A DNA stretch of 64,000 nucleotides. It comes from Trichoplax adhaerens (lineage: Eukaryota; Placozoa; Uniplacotomia; Trichoplacea; Trichoplacidae). The stretch is from NCBI RefSeq assembly GCF_000150275.1, contig NW_002060945.1:2627172-2691171 (forward strand). The letters are read 5' to 3'. The notes beneath the pieces were generated by a model. The model made no database searches, was not told the DNA's origin, and worked only from the letters and a program-made list of their open reading frames with translations. Shown piece after piece: positions 35,733-48,400 of this stretch (positions within the stretch are counted from its first letter, which is position 1; the number at the start of each line of letters is the position of its first letter). The position numbers and the translations under genes are program-made.

Positions 35733-36495
35733 AGCTGGGTAACAAGTTGCGAGATAAATGTTTAACTGTATCTGTATCTGGATTTACTTCCTAGTTACGA
35801 TCATCTACGTCTTGTTTGTGGACGACTATCAAAGATTTATTAAAATGAGCTTTATTTGTTAATTTCTAATTACAATTCAATCGATAACGTAGTCTATGGA
35901 CTCAGTTGATATAATATATCTAGATAAATATGATAAAATAGATAATAATAGAGCAATAATCGATTACAATGTATTTTAATACCTCTTGATATACTCTGTA
36001 ATAATAAATGTAAGTAATATTTTTCATTGAAGTGCGACCATTGTATTTAGGATATCTCGAATGCACAACATTTACCATTATATAATAACTTTACCTTTGA
36101 ATAACATACAACATTATTAGAAAGATATAGCAATAAAAGTCTGAAACTAAATTTTTAGATTGCATGATAATACATTCAAGATTTTTATACTTACAGCACA
36201 ACACTTTGTATAAAATTCACATACAACGTGTCCCGCATTCTCTACTAAAATTTTCATACACTGGAAGAAATATTCACAATTTGTAAAATTTGAATAACTA
36301 AATATCACGGTATTGCTTTAACGAGCTACCACCATTTTAAAATAACTATACAATTATGATACAGTAAATGTTATACCCAGTTAACTAGTTATTAAAATTT
36401 CGACAATACAAATCAGATCCACTAAATTTTTTACACCATCTAGACAATTCTGGAGTAACTTTAATCCAAAGGCGTTACTTCTTTACAATGCCAAT
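35733..36495. other. Short convergent spacer
   Basis: Lies between the 3' ends of the ZP gene and the golgin gene. It should hold both 3' untranslated regions; AATAAA at 36003 is a possible plus-strand poly(A) signal. Nothing else recognised. Confidence 0.55.
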
Positions 36496-39400
36496 TTAGA
36501 AGCTGCGCGTAACGAATAGTGATATTAATGCAACATGCAATAAAGCAAAATAAATAACAACCCAGATTCTATTCGTTGGTAAGTGCCGCAATTGCCGTCG
36601 GATATTACTAAAGCGATTAAAGCAAAATTCGCAAAGTCAATTACAATTTTCTAGCATATTTAAAGGCTTAAAAAAATCAACATGTGCATAATATTAATGC
36701 AATAGTTACCGTTTCAATCGTGGCCAAGAGTTATATTTCATTTGTTTCGTAACTTTTTGCACTGACATTAAAAGCAAGAATTGCTTAGGACTAAAAATCT
36801 TAATTGCATGATCATAATCTACAAAAGAAAACCAAAACAAAAGCATACATAGGCTTGCTTCAGGTGAGTCAATGATTTCCATTTCATTGTCATCTTCTTC
36901 ATCCATGTTAATAAATACCTATAAAATTTCATAAAATTTCTGGTTTATTACCTCGTAAAATTGAATTATCAAATTTTGATATTGAGCGGTATAAATCAAC
37001 GCGGAAACATCGCATTTAAAACTTTGTTCCGAGAGCGCTCACCTCTCGATTCTCAAATGAAGGCGTAACATAAACAGCCAGCTCATCCTTAGTTTTCTGA
37101 AGTGATTCTTCAGCATTTATCCTTCTATCTTGTTCCATCTGTAAACGTTCCTAAAATAATTTGATAGATTAAAGAATATAGCACATACACCTTAATTAAT
37201 TTTTAGAATGGAGCTTATTACTTGTAGTTCATCCATCTTCCTTAGCAGATCATTCTGCATTTCTGTATACTGAAGCCTATGCAAGTATAGTGCAATTCAA
37301 AGGGAATCAGCGACTGAATCACAACAAGTTAAGCAAGGCATATGCCATGGTACGATAGAATGTTCTACCTTTCATTTACTATTGACGCATCTGGTAATAG
37401 TTTAACTTGACCATCAATTATATCTGTTAGAGAAAAAGTATAGAAATTTTAATAGACTATCGCATTAGGACATTTCTTGTTACTAAGTCACCTTACATGT
37501 GAAGAGGCTAGTCAAGTAACACTTAAAGAACGAACCTTTAGCAGCAGAGTTTCTTGGCTCTCCACTGTCTAACGGGCTCAAGGATCCTTCCTAACGTTTA
37601 CAGAAATTTCAAATAACAATCAGTTTGTAGGAAGCTAAAGTATAACAGTATATTAATATAGGAAAAACAAATATTATTTTAACTTACAACACTTTTTGAA
37701 GTTATAATAGCTTCATTAATCATAATAGAGTTATCAGGCTCGCTGCTTCCATTCAAGTTACCAAAAAGAGCATATTTAATTCATTAATAACAAAATTATG
37801 TTGAAAGTTTAATGAAGAACTCTACCTTAACTTCTGTTGACTTTTAGCACTTTCATAATTCTTTAATAACGATAGAGCCTAGATAAAGATTTAAATCGAA
37901 CTAGAATTAAAGATCTATATCTACAGCACCTAAAAATGGCAAATACTTACCTCAATCTCAGCTACTAATCCTTCAATTCTTTCATTTTGATAATCAACAA
38001 TTCCTTGCATACGATCGCATTCGTCAATTTTCTGCTTGCAAATCTCTTCAGCGTCAACTAGCTGCTTCTTGAGGTCTTCGTTTGATTGATTCAATGAAGC
38101 CAAATTACTACGATGTTGATCTTTACCAATTTCTTGGTTACTCTCAATATGAGCCATAACCGTATTAACCTGCTGCTGTAAGTGGTCTCGTTCTTCTAAT
38201 ACAAGTTGATAATCATTCTGCAATACATCATATCGATCTATATGTGAAACATTATTAGAGTTTTCCTGCTCTAGTAAGAACTTTAGAGATGAAATTTCCC
38301 TACGTAGTCCGGACTCAACAGCAGCTTTCTGATGTAGCTGTGTTATCATTTCTTCCCTTTCCATAACATTCTGACGGAGATTTTCGTTAAGCTCTTGAAA
38401 CTGATTATGCAAATTCTCTACTTCCTTTTGTAATAACTTGTTTTCTGACAAGTAATCATTAATTTTAACCATATATTCATCTCTTTCTAAAAGAATTCTT
38501 GATTTTTCATCAACATGAAAGGCATTTTCTTGTTGAACAGTTTCAAAAGAATTCTCTAATAGCGAATACTTAGATTGTTCGTCTTGTAATTGACTTAATA
38601 ATCTGGAATTCTCTTCCAAAATTCGTTCACAGCTGGCATTTAGTACCTCTAGATCGCACCTTTGCTGTACTAGCTCATCCGTGAGTGTTTTATTTTCTTT
38701 GTAATACTTATCATTGGAAACTCCTATTTTGCTAATCTCAGAATTCTTACCGTCAACCTCCGATTTTAATGTCTCCGATAAGTCTCGATAATTACTTATT
38801 TGATCCTCTAGATTATTAATTTTATTATCTTTTATAGAAAGCTCGTCGACTACACTATCATATCTGGCACTTAAGCTTCGATAGTTATTTTCTAACTTCT
38901 TCATTTTATCCTGGCATTCATTATAGCGATTATCAAGTTCCGTATATTGCAACTTAAAACGTTTTTCGGATTCATCAACATCCTTTTTTAGATTTTGGTA
39001 CGAATTCTTCGAGTCAGACATCTCCTTTTGGTATTTATCTCTATCTTTACGAATAGAATTCAATTCTTGTAGCAATTCGTTATTGGATTCAACAAGTACC
39101 TGAAGTTTAGGTAACAAACTTTTCTCATTTGCTGTAATTTCAGCTTTTGCTTCACTGATATGATCGTAACATTCATCATCCTTCTTTGTCAATTGGTTAC
39201 TATCCGAAGTTGTCTGAATTAATTCCCGTTCTAACATACAATCTTGCATAGCTGGATTGTGAATATCATTGGTGTACTCTGATTTCGACTTTCGTGACTC
39301 ATACCAGCTTTCTAGAACAGCTCTTGCTTCAGTAAGTGATGCGTCCGTCTCTTTAGTGGAAGAAAGTTGAGCGGCTAATCCTTCATTTTGGGACCGAAGG

Positions 39401-42400
39401 TGTTGAATTTCTTTTTTACATTCTTTTAAATCAGTTGATAATGCAATAAATTTTTGCTTAGCAGTATTCAGTCTTGAGGATAGTCGTTTATTCTCGTTAC
39501 CTAAGTAATTATTTTCCTCCTGTATTTCATTTAACTGACACAATTTAGCCCGCTTATCTTCAATCTCTACTGCTAATGATTCTTGATCCTTCAGTCCTTT
39601 TTCAACTTGTTGCTCATAAGAAATTAATTTGTCGGAGTAACTAGATGACTGATCTTGCAGTCTTTGCAAGTCGGTACGACATTCTTCCAACTCTAATAGA
39701 GTGTTATTGTGATTTTTACGCAGCGCTGCCATCTCGCTATCATACTTAGACCGTATTTCATCATAATCTTTTCCCAACATATGATACGTCATTGACAAAT
39801 TTTGAATGTCGTCTACCTTAGCACTTAGTTCCAATTTCAACTCTTCAATAACCAGATCTCTTCCATTAACTACTTCATTCAATTTAATGATTTCTTCTTT
39901 ATAATTTTCAACTTCATTACGATATTCCTCTAAATTGCTATCGTGTTTGGCTTTAAGTAATTGTATTTCGGACACAACGCTGTCATAATCTGTGTGTACA
40001 GCCTGTAATTCAGCATCCTTTAATTGCATTAATTTGGTCATATTGGCTTGTTCTTCTTTTATCTCACATATTATATCTTTTAAATTGGTATTCTCAGCAT
40101 TTCTCTCTACTAAATCATTAGCAATCGCATCTCGTTCTGTAGACGTTTTTTCTAATAAACTGTCTTTTTCTTTCATCATGCTATCAAATTGACCCTTTTC
40201 TATTTGGAACATTTCTATTTGTTTATCCTGAGTTTCGGTTAGATGAGCACGGCCATTTTCTAATTCATCTATCTTCATTTGTAAATTGCTATTCTTATTT
40301 TTAAATTCTTCAGCTTTAGCTTTATGTAGCTGCAATTCCTCCTTGAGAGAACTAAACATTTGCTTAGCTTTACGAAGTTTAATCGCTAACTGCTCCTTTT
40401 CGTTGGTTATTCCTTCTATTTTAGCTTCATATTCTTTACACTGAAGTAGTTTTTCTTGTAAGGCATCAATTTCTCTAGCTACTAACTCTTTTTGTTGATG
40501 CTGTACCTCTAATTCACTTTGCAAATTGCGAACATTGTCCTGTTGTTCATTACGCTCTCTAACAGTATCGTTTACTTGTTTCTGTAATCCAGATACCTCA
40601 TCCATTGAAGCTGACAACTGTGCTTCTAATTCTGTTACCTTATTTTGGAAACTTGATGACATATCATTAAACGAACATTCGAAATCAGCTTTTGAAAGTT
40701 CTAATCGAGATATAACGCTATCATAGTCTTTACGCAGAACTTCAAGTTCTGAAACTTTTGCATTTATTTCGTGGACCGTACTATTTTGTTTCTCTTCCAA
40801 TTTATGTATCATATTTGTCAAACTTTTATTCTCAAGCTCCTTTTCTTCCAAACTTTTCGCCACACTGCTTCGCTCCACTAGAGAGCTTTCTAATAATTCA
40901 TCTTTTTCTTTTATTACACTCTCAATTTGACCCTTTTCGTTTTCAAATTCTTCCAGTTGCTTTGCTTGAGTATCAATAACTTGAGTATATTTACTTTCCA
41001 AGACGTCTACTCTAGATTGTAGATCAATGTTTTCCTTCCTATATCCTTCAGTTTCAGATTTTTGATGTATTAACTCTTTCTTAAGATTACTGAGGACTTG
41101 CTTAGCCTTATTTAATTTATTGACTAACTGCTCATTTTCTTTGGTTAAATTATCAAACTTTTCTGTGTGATCTTTATATTCTAGCAATTTCTCCTGAAAT
41201 AAATCGTTTTCTTTGGCCAGCAATTCCTTTTCATTACGTTCTATTTCGATTCCTCTTTCTAAATTTAATATTTGCTCATGCAAGCATTTGCGACTTGCAA
41301 CAACATCATCTGCCTCCTGTCGTAATTTAGATATTTCGGATACTGAATCGTGTAACTGATTTTGCAATTCTGCTACCTGAATTTGCAAACTGGACGACAT
41401 ATTTTCCAATGAAGTTTCATGAGCACTTTTTGATAACTCAAACTGAGATAAAACATTTTTGTAATCGACACGTAGAGCTTCCAGTTCCGAATCTTTCACT
41501 TTTATTTGATTTGTCGTAGTCTTTTGCTCTTCTTCCAATCCTTGCAGCGTAGTTGTCAAACGAGCACTTTCTGTACATTTCTCAGCTAGATCGTTAGTAA
41601 TTCTATCACGTTCTAATATAGATTTTTCCAACAAGTCGTCCTTTTCCTTTAAAAGACAATCTAAACAGGCCTTTTCATTTTGAAACTCATCTGCTTGCTT
41701 ATTTTGAGTATCAATAAGACGTGCGCAATCTGATTCCAAGAAATCTATCCTAGATTGTAGACTAGTATTCTTGTCTTTAAATTCTTCCAACTCAGATTTC
41801 TTATGTTGCAACTCCTTCTTTAGGGAATTAAGCATTTGTTTGGCTTTACTTAATTTAATAACTAGTTGTTCATTTTCACTAGTCGTATGAGCTAATTTTG
41901 CTTCATAGTCTTTATACTCTAGTAATTTAATTTGAAAAATATCATTTTCCTTTGCTAACAATTCCTTTTCTTGACATTCAGCTTCTATCTCTTTGTGTAG
42001 AATACAATTTCGATCTTGTAGCTCGTCACGCTCTCTTACAGTATCATCTAGTTTCTGACGTAATGTAGATATTTCATCCACTGATTCCGATAGTTGGTTT
42101 TCTACTTTAGCTAGTTTATGTTGAAGGTCAGCAGATAAATTCTTTATCGAAGAATCATAATCAGCTTGTGACAATTCCAATGACTGCAAAGCGTGACGAT
42201 AGTTTGATTGTACAGTGTCAAGTTCAGAATCCTTATGCTCTAATCTCACTCTCATATCTTCCAATTCTTCTTCCATCTTTCTTAGCGAATGCTCTAGATT
42301 ACCATTCGCTATACGATTCTCTTCCAAAGTAGTATTAATATTGTCTCTTTCAGTCATAGATTTTTCGAGCAAATTATCTTTTTCTCTAATGATGCCATTA

Positions 42401-45400
42401 AGATGTTCTTTTTCATTTTCAAACTCTAGCATCCGATTACGTTTATCATCACTAATGCTAGCACATTCATCTTCTAGGCATTTAATCTTATGATTAAACT
42501 TTATATTTTCATCTTTGTATTCTTCGACTTCAGATTTCTGATGTTGTAGCTCTTTTTTAAGAGAGTTTATCAATTGTTTAGCTTTGTTAAATTTACTTAA
42601 TACTACTTCCTTCTCATTAGTTACTTCATTCAGTTTTATTTCGTACTCTTCTTGTTTCACTAATTTTTCTTGTAGAGAGTTTGTTTTTTCCACCAACAAC
42701 TTATTGTTGTCAAGTTGTGCTTTTAGCTTGTCCTCGAAATTACAAATATCTTCTTGTAATGCATCATGTCGCACACGAGTCTGTAGAAATTGTTCTTTAG
42801 TGTCAAGTAATTCATCTATAGTGGTGAAGAGCAGAACTTCCAACCGCATTACTCCAGACTCAAGTTTACCAGCTTGGTAAGTGTCCGCATGTGAATGTGT
42901 CTTTTCCTCTGTTATCTTTGAATCACTAGCATTTGCAGCTGGCAATACGTCCTCAGCAGCATCTAAATCTGCCGCAGTCTTTGCAACGGATAGAAATTGG
43001 TTGCCTTCCGTTACTGATTCATTGTCACTGGATTTGGACACAAAGTTTGCTATCTTAACCTTGTGATTATCGAGTTTAGAAAATATTACATCGATTTTTT
43101 CCTCAGCTATTGTAATAACTTTTTGAAATATCTCCAGTTGCTGCGTTTGTTCTGATAAATGTCCTTCCAAAACAGCGATCTTTTCATCTTTTAATATGAT
43201 ATCATCCTTGTATTTAGTTAATTTTTTATTTATAACTTTCAACGCATTATCAAGTACTTTTTTCTCTTCTATTATCTCACTCGTTTCAATGATTTGTTCT
43301 TTTATCTTATTGCTATCATTTTCAGCTGCTTCCAGTTGGTGGTTTAAGTAAATAATCTTGTCATCTTTTTCCTTCAACAAGTTAACATTTTCATTCAATA
43401 GTCTTTCTTTTTCTTCAAGTGCATCTTGAGCTCTCAGTAATTCTAAATTTCCAGCTTCATTCTCCTTTGCTAAAATATTACGTTCATTTCTTAACTTAGA
43501 TTTTAAGCCTTCAACTTCCGAAGTTTTCTCCTTCAATTCTACTTTCAAGCATGTGATAATATCATCAGCTTGTGAAATCGTTTTTATCTTTTCATCAGCT
43601 TCATGTCCTAATGTAATAACTTCATACGTCTTCGCGCTTAATTCTTTCTCTATATCCTTCAGTCGTTCCTTTAGACTTTCAATATGCTCTGTCGAATGGC
43701 GATCCCGCTCGTCTAATTCCTTGTTTACTTTACTTATTTTTACAAGTTCAGAAGATATCTTTTCAAAATCATCCCTGACACTTGGTAACTCGATATTAGC
43801 TTTCTGGTCTAGCTCAGCGAGTAAATCATTCTTTGAGCGTAATTCGACTGTTAGTAATTCTTGTTCCTTGATACTATTAAAAATGGAATTATTCCTTTCA
43901 GCTAATACTGACTCAAATTCAGCCCTTTTATCAATCAATTCTTGCTTCATGGAGGTGATCAATTCTTTCGCAGATTGAAGTTCTTCCAAAGCCTTTAATT
44001 CAGCTGTATTACTATTTTCTAACGCTTTTTTGATTTCAGAATGTTTCTGTCGTAAAGAACTTAATTCAGATTTAGTATCACTTAGTTGCTGCTGCGTTGT
44101 GACTAATAATGATTCTTTAATGGACAAAGTATCTGTTACTTCATATTGGTAACTTGAATAACGTAATTTAACGCTTTCAAGTTCTTTTAATTGAAGGGTG
44201 AGATCATCTTCTAATGCGAAAATTCTTTCATTACGCTTTTCTAGCTGTTGTTGTAACGATGCCACTTCCTCTTCCATATCATTCAGTTGTTCAAAAAGTG
44301 ATTGCATTCTTTCTGTTGACACTTTCTTTTCCATCATGTAGTTGTCTTTCAAAGAAAACAACTTATCATCAGCTTTCCTAAGGTTGATTTCTTTTTCGTC
44401 AACTGCAACACTCAGTTCATGGATAGAAATCTCATTTTTAGTTATTTCTGATTTTAACATTTCAATAGACTCTTCTTGAACTTTTACTTGGGTAGTTAAG
44501 CGTTCAATTTCAGTGTTTAAATTATTTCTTTCCGTTATAAGAACTTCAAGTTCAGATAGCTTGCCAGAATTATCTGAAGTTAGTAGAGCAATTTGGTCTG
44601 ATAACGATGAAATTTTATACTCTCTTTCCTTACATGTCTCAGCCATTCTCAACAACTCATTCTCTAACTTAGTTATTACTCCTTGTTTTTCATTTACTTC
44701 CACTGTTAGTACATTTAATTTCTGCAAGTTTTGCTCAAATTTTTCTTTTAAAGCACATAAACTTTGATTGGATGTATCTAATTCCAATCTTAACTCTTCT
44801 AACACTCCCGAGTTGCTATCATTGTCATGCTTTAAAGAGTCTATCTCACAATTAAGTTCTTGCTTTGATAATACCAACTTATTGATTTCATCCTCGCAAA
44901 CATTAATACGCTGTTTCCGCGCATTCAATTCGGTTAGTCTTTCCTCGGCCAGAGTTTTTAAATCGCGAACCAGTTTTGAATTTTCATCGTTTAAGTTGTC
45001 GGCGGATGCTAGACTACTTTGCAAAGTTGAGATGATGCTATCTTTCTCAGACACAATTAAAATTTTATCATTCAATTCATTTTCTAGAAGGTTGAATTTT
45101 TCTTTCATGGACGATAAATCAGATCTTACTACTGACTCTTGCTGATTAATTCTCTCATGTTCTCGTAGTAACTGATCAATACGCGACTTCTGTTCAACCT
45201 CTACTTCTCCTAATTTCTCTATTTTCCGTTCTAAAATAATTTTCTCTTGATAATTGCTATCTATGACATCATTTAATCTTTTTACTTCAGTACATTGCTT
45301 TTCGATATCATTTTTATATTCCTTTGATTTTTCTTCCAATTCACAGATATATTCATTTTTGTCTAAAAGCTCTCTTGATAATTCGGATAGTTCATGCTTA

Positions 45401-48400
45401 TAGTTATCAGCTTCTGTCTTAAATTTGTTTTGTTTTAGATTTATATCTTTCCTTACATTTGTCAATAAAGTATTAACATTTTCGTAATTAAGTCGGAGAC
45501 TCTCAGCATCTTGTTCAACATCGAAAATCTTCTGTCGCAACTGAGATATTGTCGTGTCTTTCAGATTCATCTCTTCCTTGAATTTATTCCTTTCCGCAAC
45601 AATTTCATCTTTCGTCTTGATAATTGATTCTATCTTGCTGCTACTATCTTCACTAAGAGAATCAATCTGTACTTGAAATGCCTTAATTTCTAAATTTTTG
45701 TCTTCGATCTCTTGACTTAATTCGTTTATTTCAGCATTTTTCTGTTTTAAGGAGCCCTGCAATCGTTGAATTATGCTGTCTTTATCCACACTTGCAGCTT
45801 CAAGCGCTTCTAATTTAATTGTAATTTCCTTTAGTTGAACTTGCAATTCTTCACCTTTTTCAACAGATGATTTTAGTTCATGCTTTAACTGTTTCACCGA
45901 GTCTTCCTTTGTTTTCATTACATCAGCAAGTATGTCGTTTTTTTCGCTCAAATTTTTTTCCAATGAAGCAATTATAACACTTTTTTCGTCCAACGATTTA
46001 TCCATTTTAGTTTGCAATTCATTGAGTTGGCACTTTAATAAGCCAGATTCGGCGAAAGATTCTTCAATAGAACACTGCAATTTCTCGCAATCGCCTTCCT
46101 TTACTTGAAGGGCTTCTGTTATCTGAACCACTAAGCTATCTTTCGATTCTAATAATTGATGTAAATTCGAAATTTCACTTTCTTTTTCCTCATTCTGATC
46201 GCATAAATCTAATACAGCCTGTTCTTTTTCAGCAATTTTCTGCTGGTAATCTTGAATAGCTAACTCACTTTCAGCAAGGGCAGTATTTCCACTTTGTAAC
46301 TGATCATTAATTGAATTGACTGTTAGAGTTAATTCTTCGATTACGTTATCCTTTTGTATTAATTTCTCTTCGCACTCTTGCAATCTTTGCTCAAGTTGAT
46401 AACGACGATCTTTGGAGCTCTCTATATCTAACCGTGACGATGCTAACTGACTGTCGAGATTATTCTTTGCTTCGTAAAGAGAATTTATTTCCTCCTTTAA
46501 CTTATCTCTTTCGTTTGATAAAGCCCTCAAACTTTCCTCTAAATTACGATTTTTTTCCTCCAACATACTAATCTTATCTGTTAAGAGATGATTACAAGAT
46601 TCTGCACCGGCTATACTTTGCTTATAGCTGGAGATAGCGCTAGATAATTCCTTAATTGTTGCAAGTCCTTGATTTCGTTCGTCAATAAGTGATCTTACTT
46701 TTATATTCCAATCATCCAGCTTTCGAGAGTCTAGATCTTTTTCATATTCTAATTCGGAAACTTTTTCCTTTAATTTAGACATCTCTTCTTGATAACCCAA
46801 TAATCTCTCATCAAGAAGTGTTAAACTACTTTTAGCCTTCTGAAATTGACTTTCTAAAGATGTCTTATTTGATTCAATATTTTGTAGTTTACTATCTCGT
46901 TCAATCAGTAGCATTTTTGTTTCTTCATAATTATTCTTAATATTATCCATCTCCGCCGCAATCGCTATATTTTTCTTTTTATATGCTTCGTTTTCAGCTG
47001 ATAATTTATCTAGCGCTTCGTCAGTTGACACTATCTTAGCTTTTGCGTCTTGTAGACTATTTTGTGAAGTTTCTATATTCCCCTTTAAATCATCGCGTTC
47101 AGCACAAAGTTCATTGTACTTTTGTTGCAGGATCATTTTATCGTCATAATTTTTTGAAAGATCGCCCTGAATATTATCTAATCGAGAACGATTATCTCGA
47201 TACTCTGTATCAAGTGAGTGATAAGAGCGCTCAAGATTTTCATATTTATTTTCTAATAATGATAAATTAGAATTTACTCTCCTGCGTTCTTCTTGTTCTT
47301 GCAATAAAATGTCTTGGTGTTGCTGGAGTTGTTGCTTAAGATTTTGATTACCTTCAACTAAGGCGTTATTTTCCCTAACAAAATACTCGTATTCATCTTT
47401 AAGTCGTTCATTTTCATCAATGGCATTATCCCTCTGCTCTTGCATCAACATTAAGGAATTATTCCACTCGTTTATATCGGATGCAGTTATTTGTTCATTT
47501 GGATTTGTAGAGAATTCATTTTGCAAACTTTCAATTTCCTCTCTTAATTGAGTAACTTGTGATCTAAGAAACAAATTTTCTTCTAGAGCAGCACTTCTTT
47601 CTTCAGTAACTTCATCCAGTTGACCAGTAATTTCAACAATTTTACTGCTAAATTCACGAATTATGGCATCTGCTGTAGCATCAAAATAAAGTGAATCTTC
47701 ACGTGATTTTGTTTTTAAATTCATATCATCATCTTCTTCTTTCGTACTATCACCACGATCTTTAGATATTAAAGTATCATGAAGTTTAGATAATTCTGTA
47801 ACTAATCGCTTTCGTTCATCTTCGCTATTTACTAAATTATCAGTAATTTCGTGATTGGCCAATTCTAAATCAGCTATTTTCTGTTTCAATCCTTCAAATT
47901 CCGAATTAATGTCGTTTTCATCGTTCGCTGATTTTGCTAAACTACTAGTAACCTTTTCATTTTCAGACTGTAAATCTTTAATTTTATTTTGTAGCTCTTC
48001 GTTCTATAAATATTGAGAATGTATTAGCTAAAATTTTTCCAACGTCATTTTATGGTATTAATATTATTATAACTTACTTTTGATTTCGCTTGTGCTCGGA
48101 GCTTGATAAACTTCGCATTACCCCTTTTAACTTCTAATTCTAATTCTGCAATTTTTTCTTTAAACGTTAATATGTCAGCATTATCTTTCGTACCGTCGTT
48201 AATATTTTCAGGCTGATCTATAATAAATATATGATCCATAGATTTATTAGCTTGAAAGGTATGCTTCCAGCTTGATACTACTATACGGAAAGTATTTTCT
48301 ATACCATTATTTTTTGAATTGGAGGTCGAATTATCCGCTTCCATCTTACTCATCTTCATATCATTTAGTTCTTTCTGTAGCATTTCAATGATTTTATCTT

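Noticed and set aside
39992..47270. Plus-strand open frames rich in S, F and L
   Set aside because: Antisense shadows of the giant coiled-coil exon.
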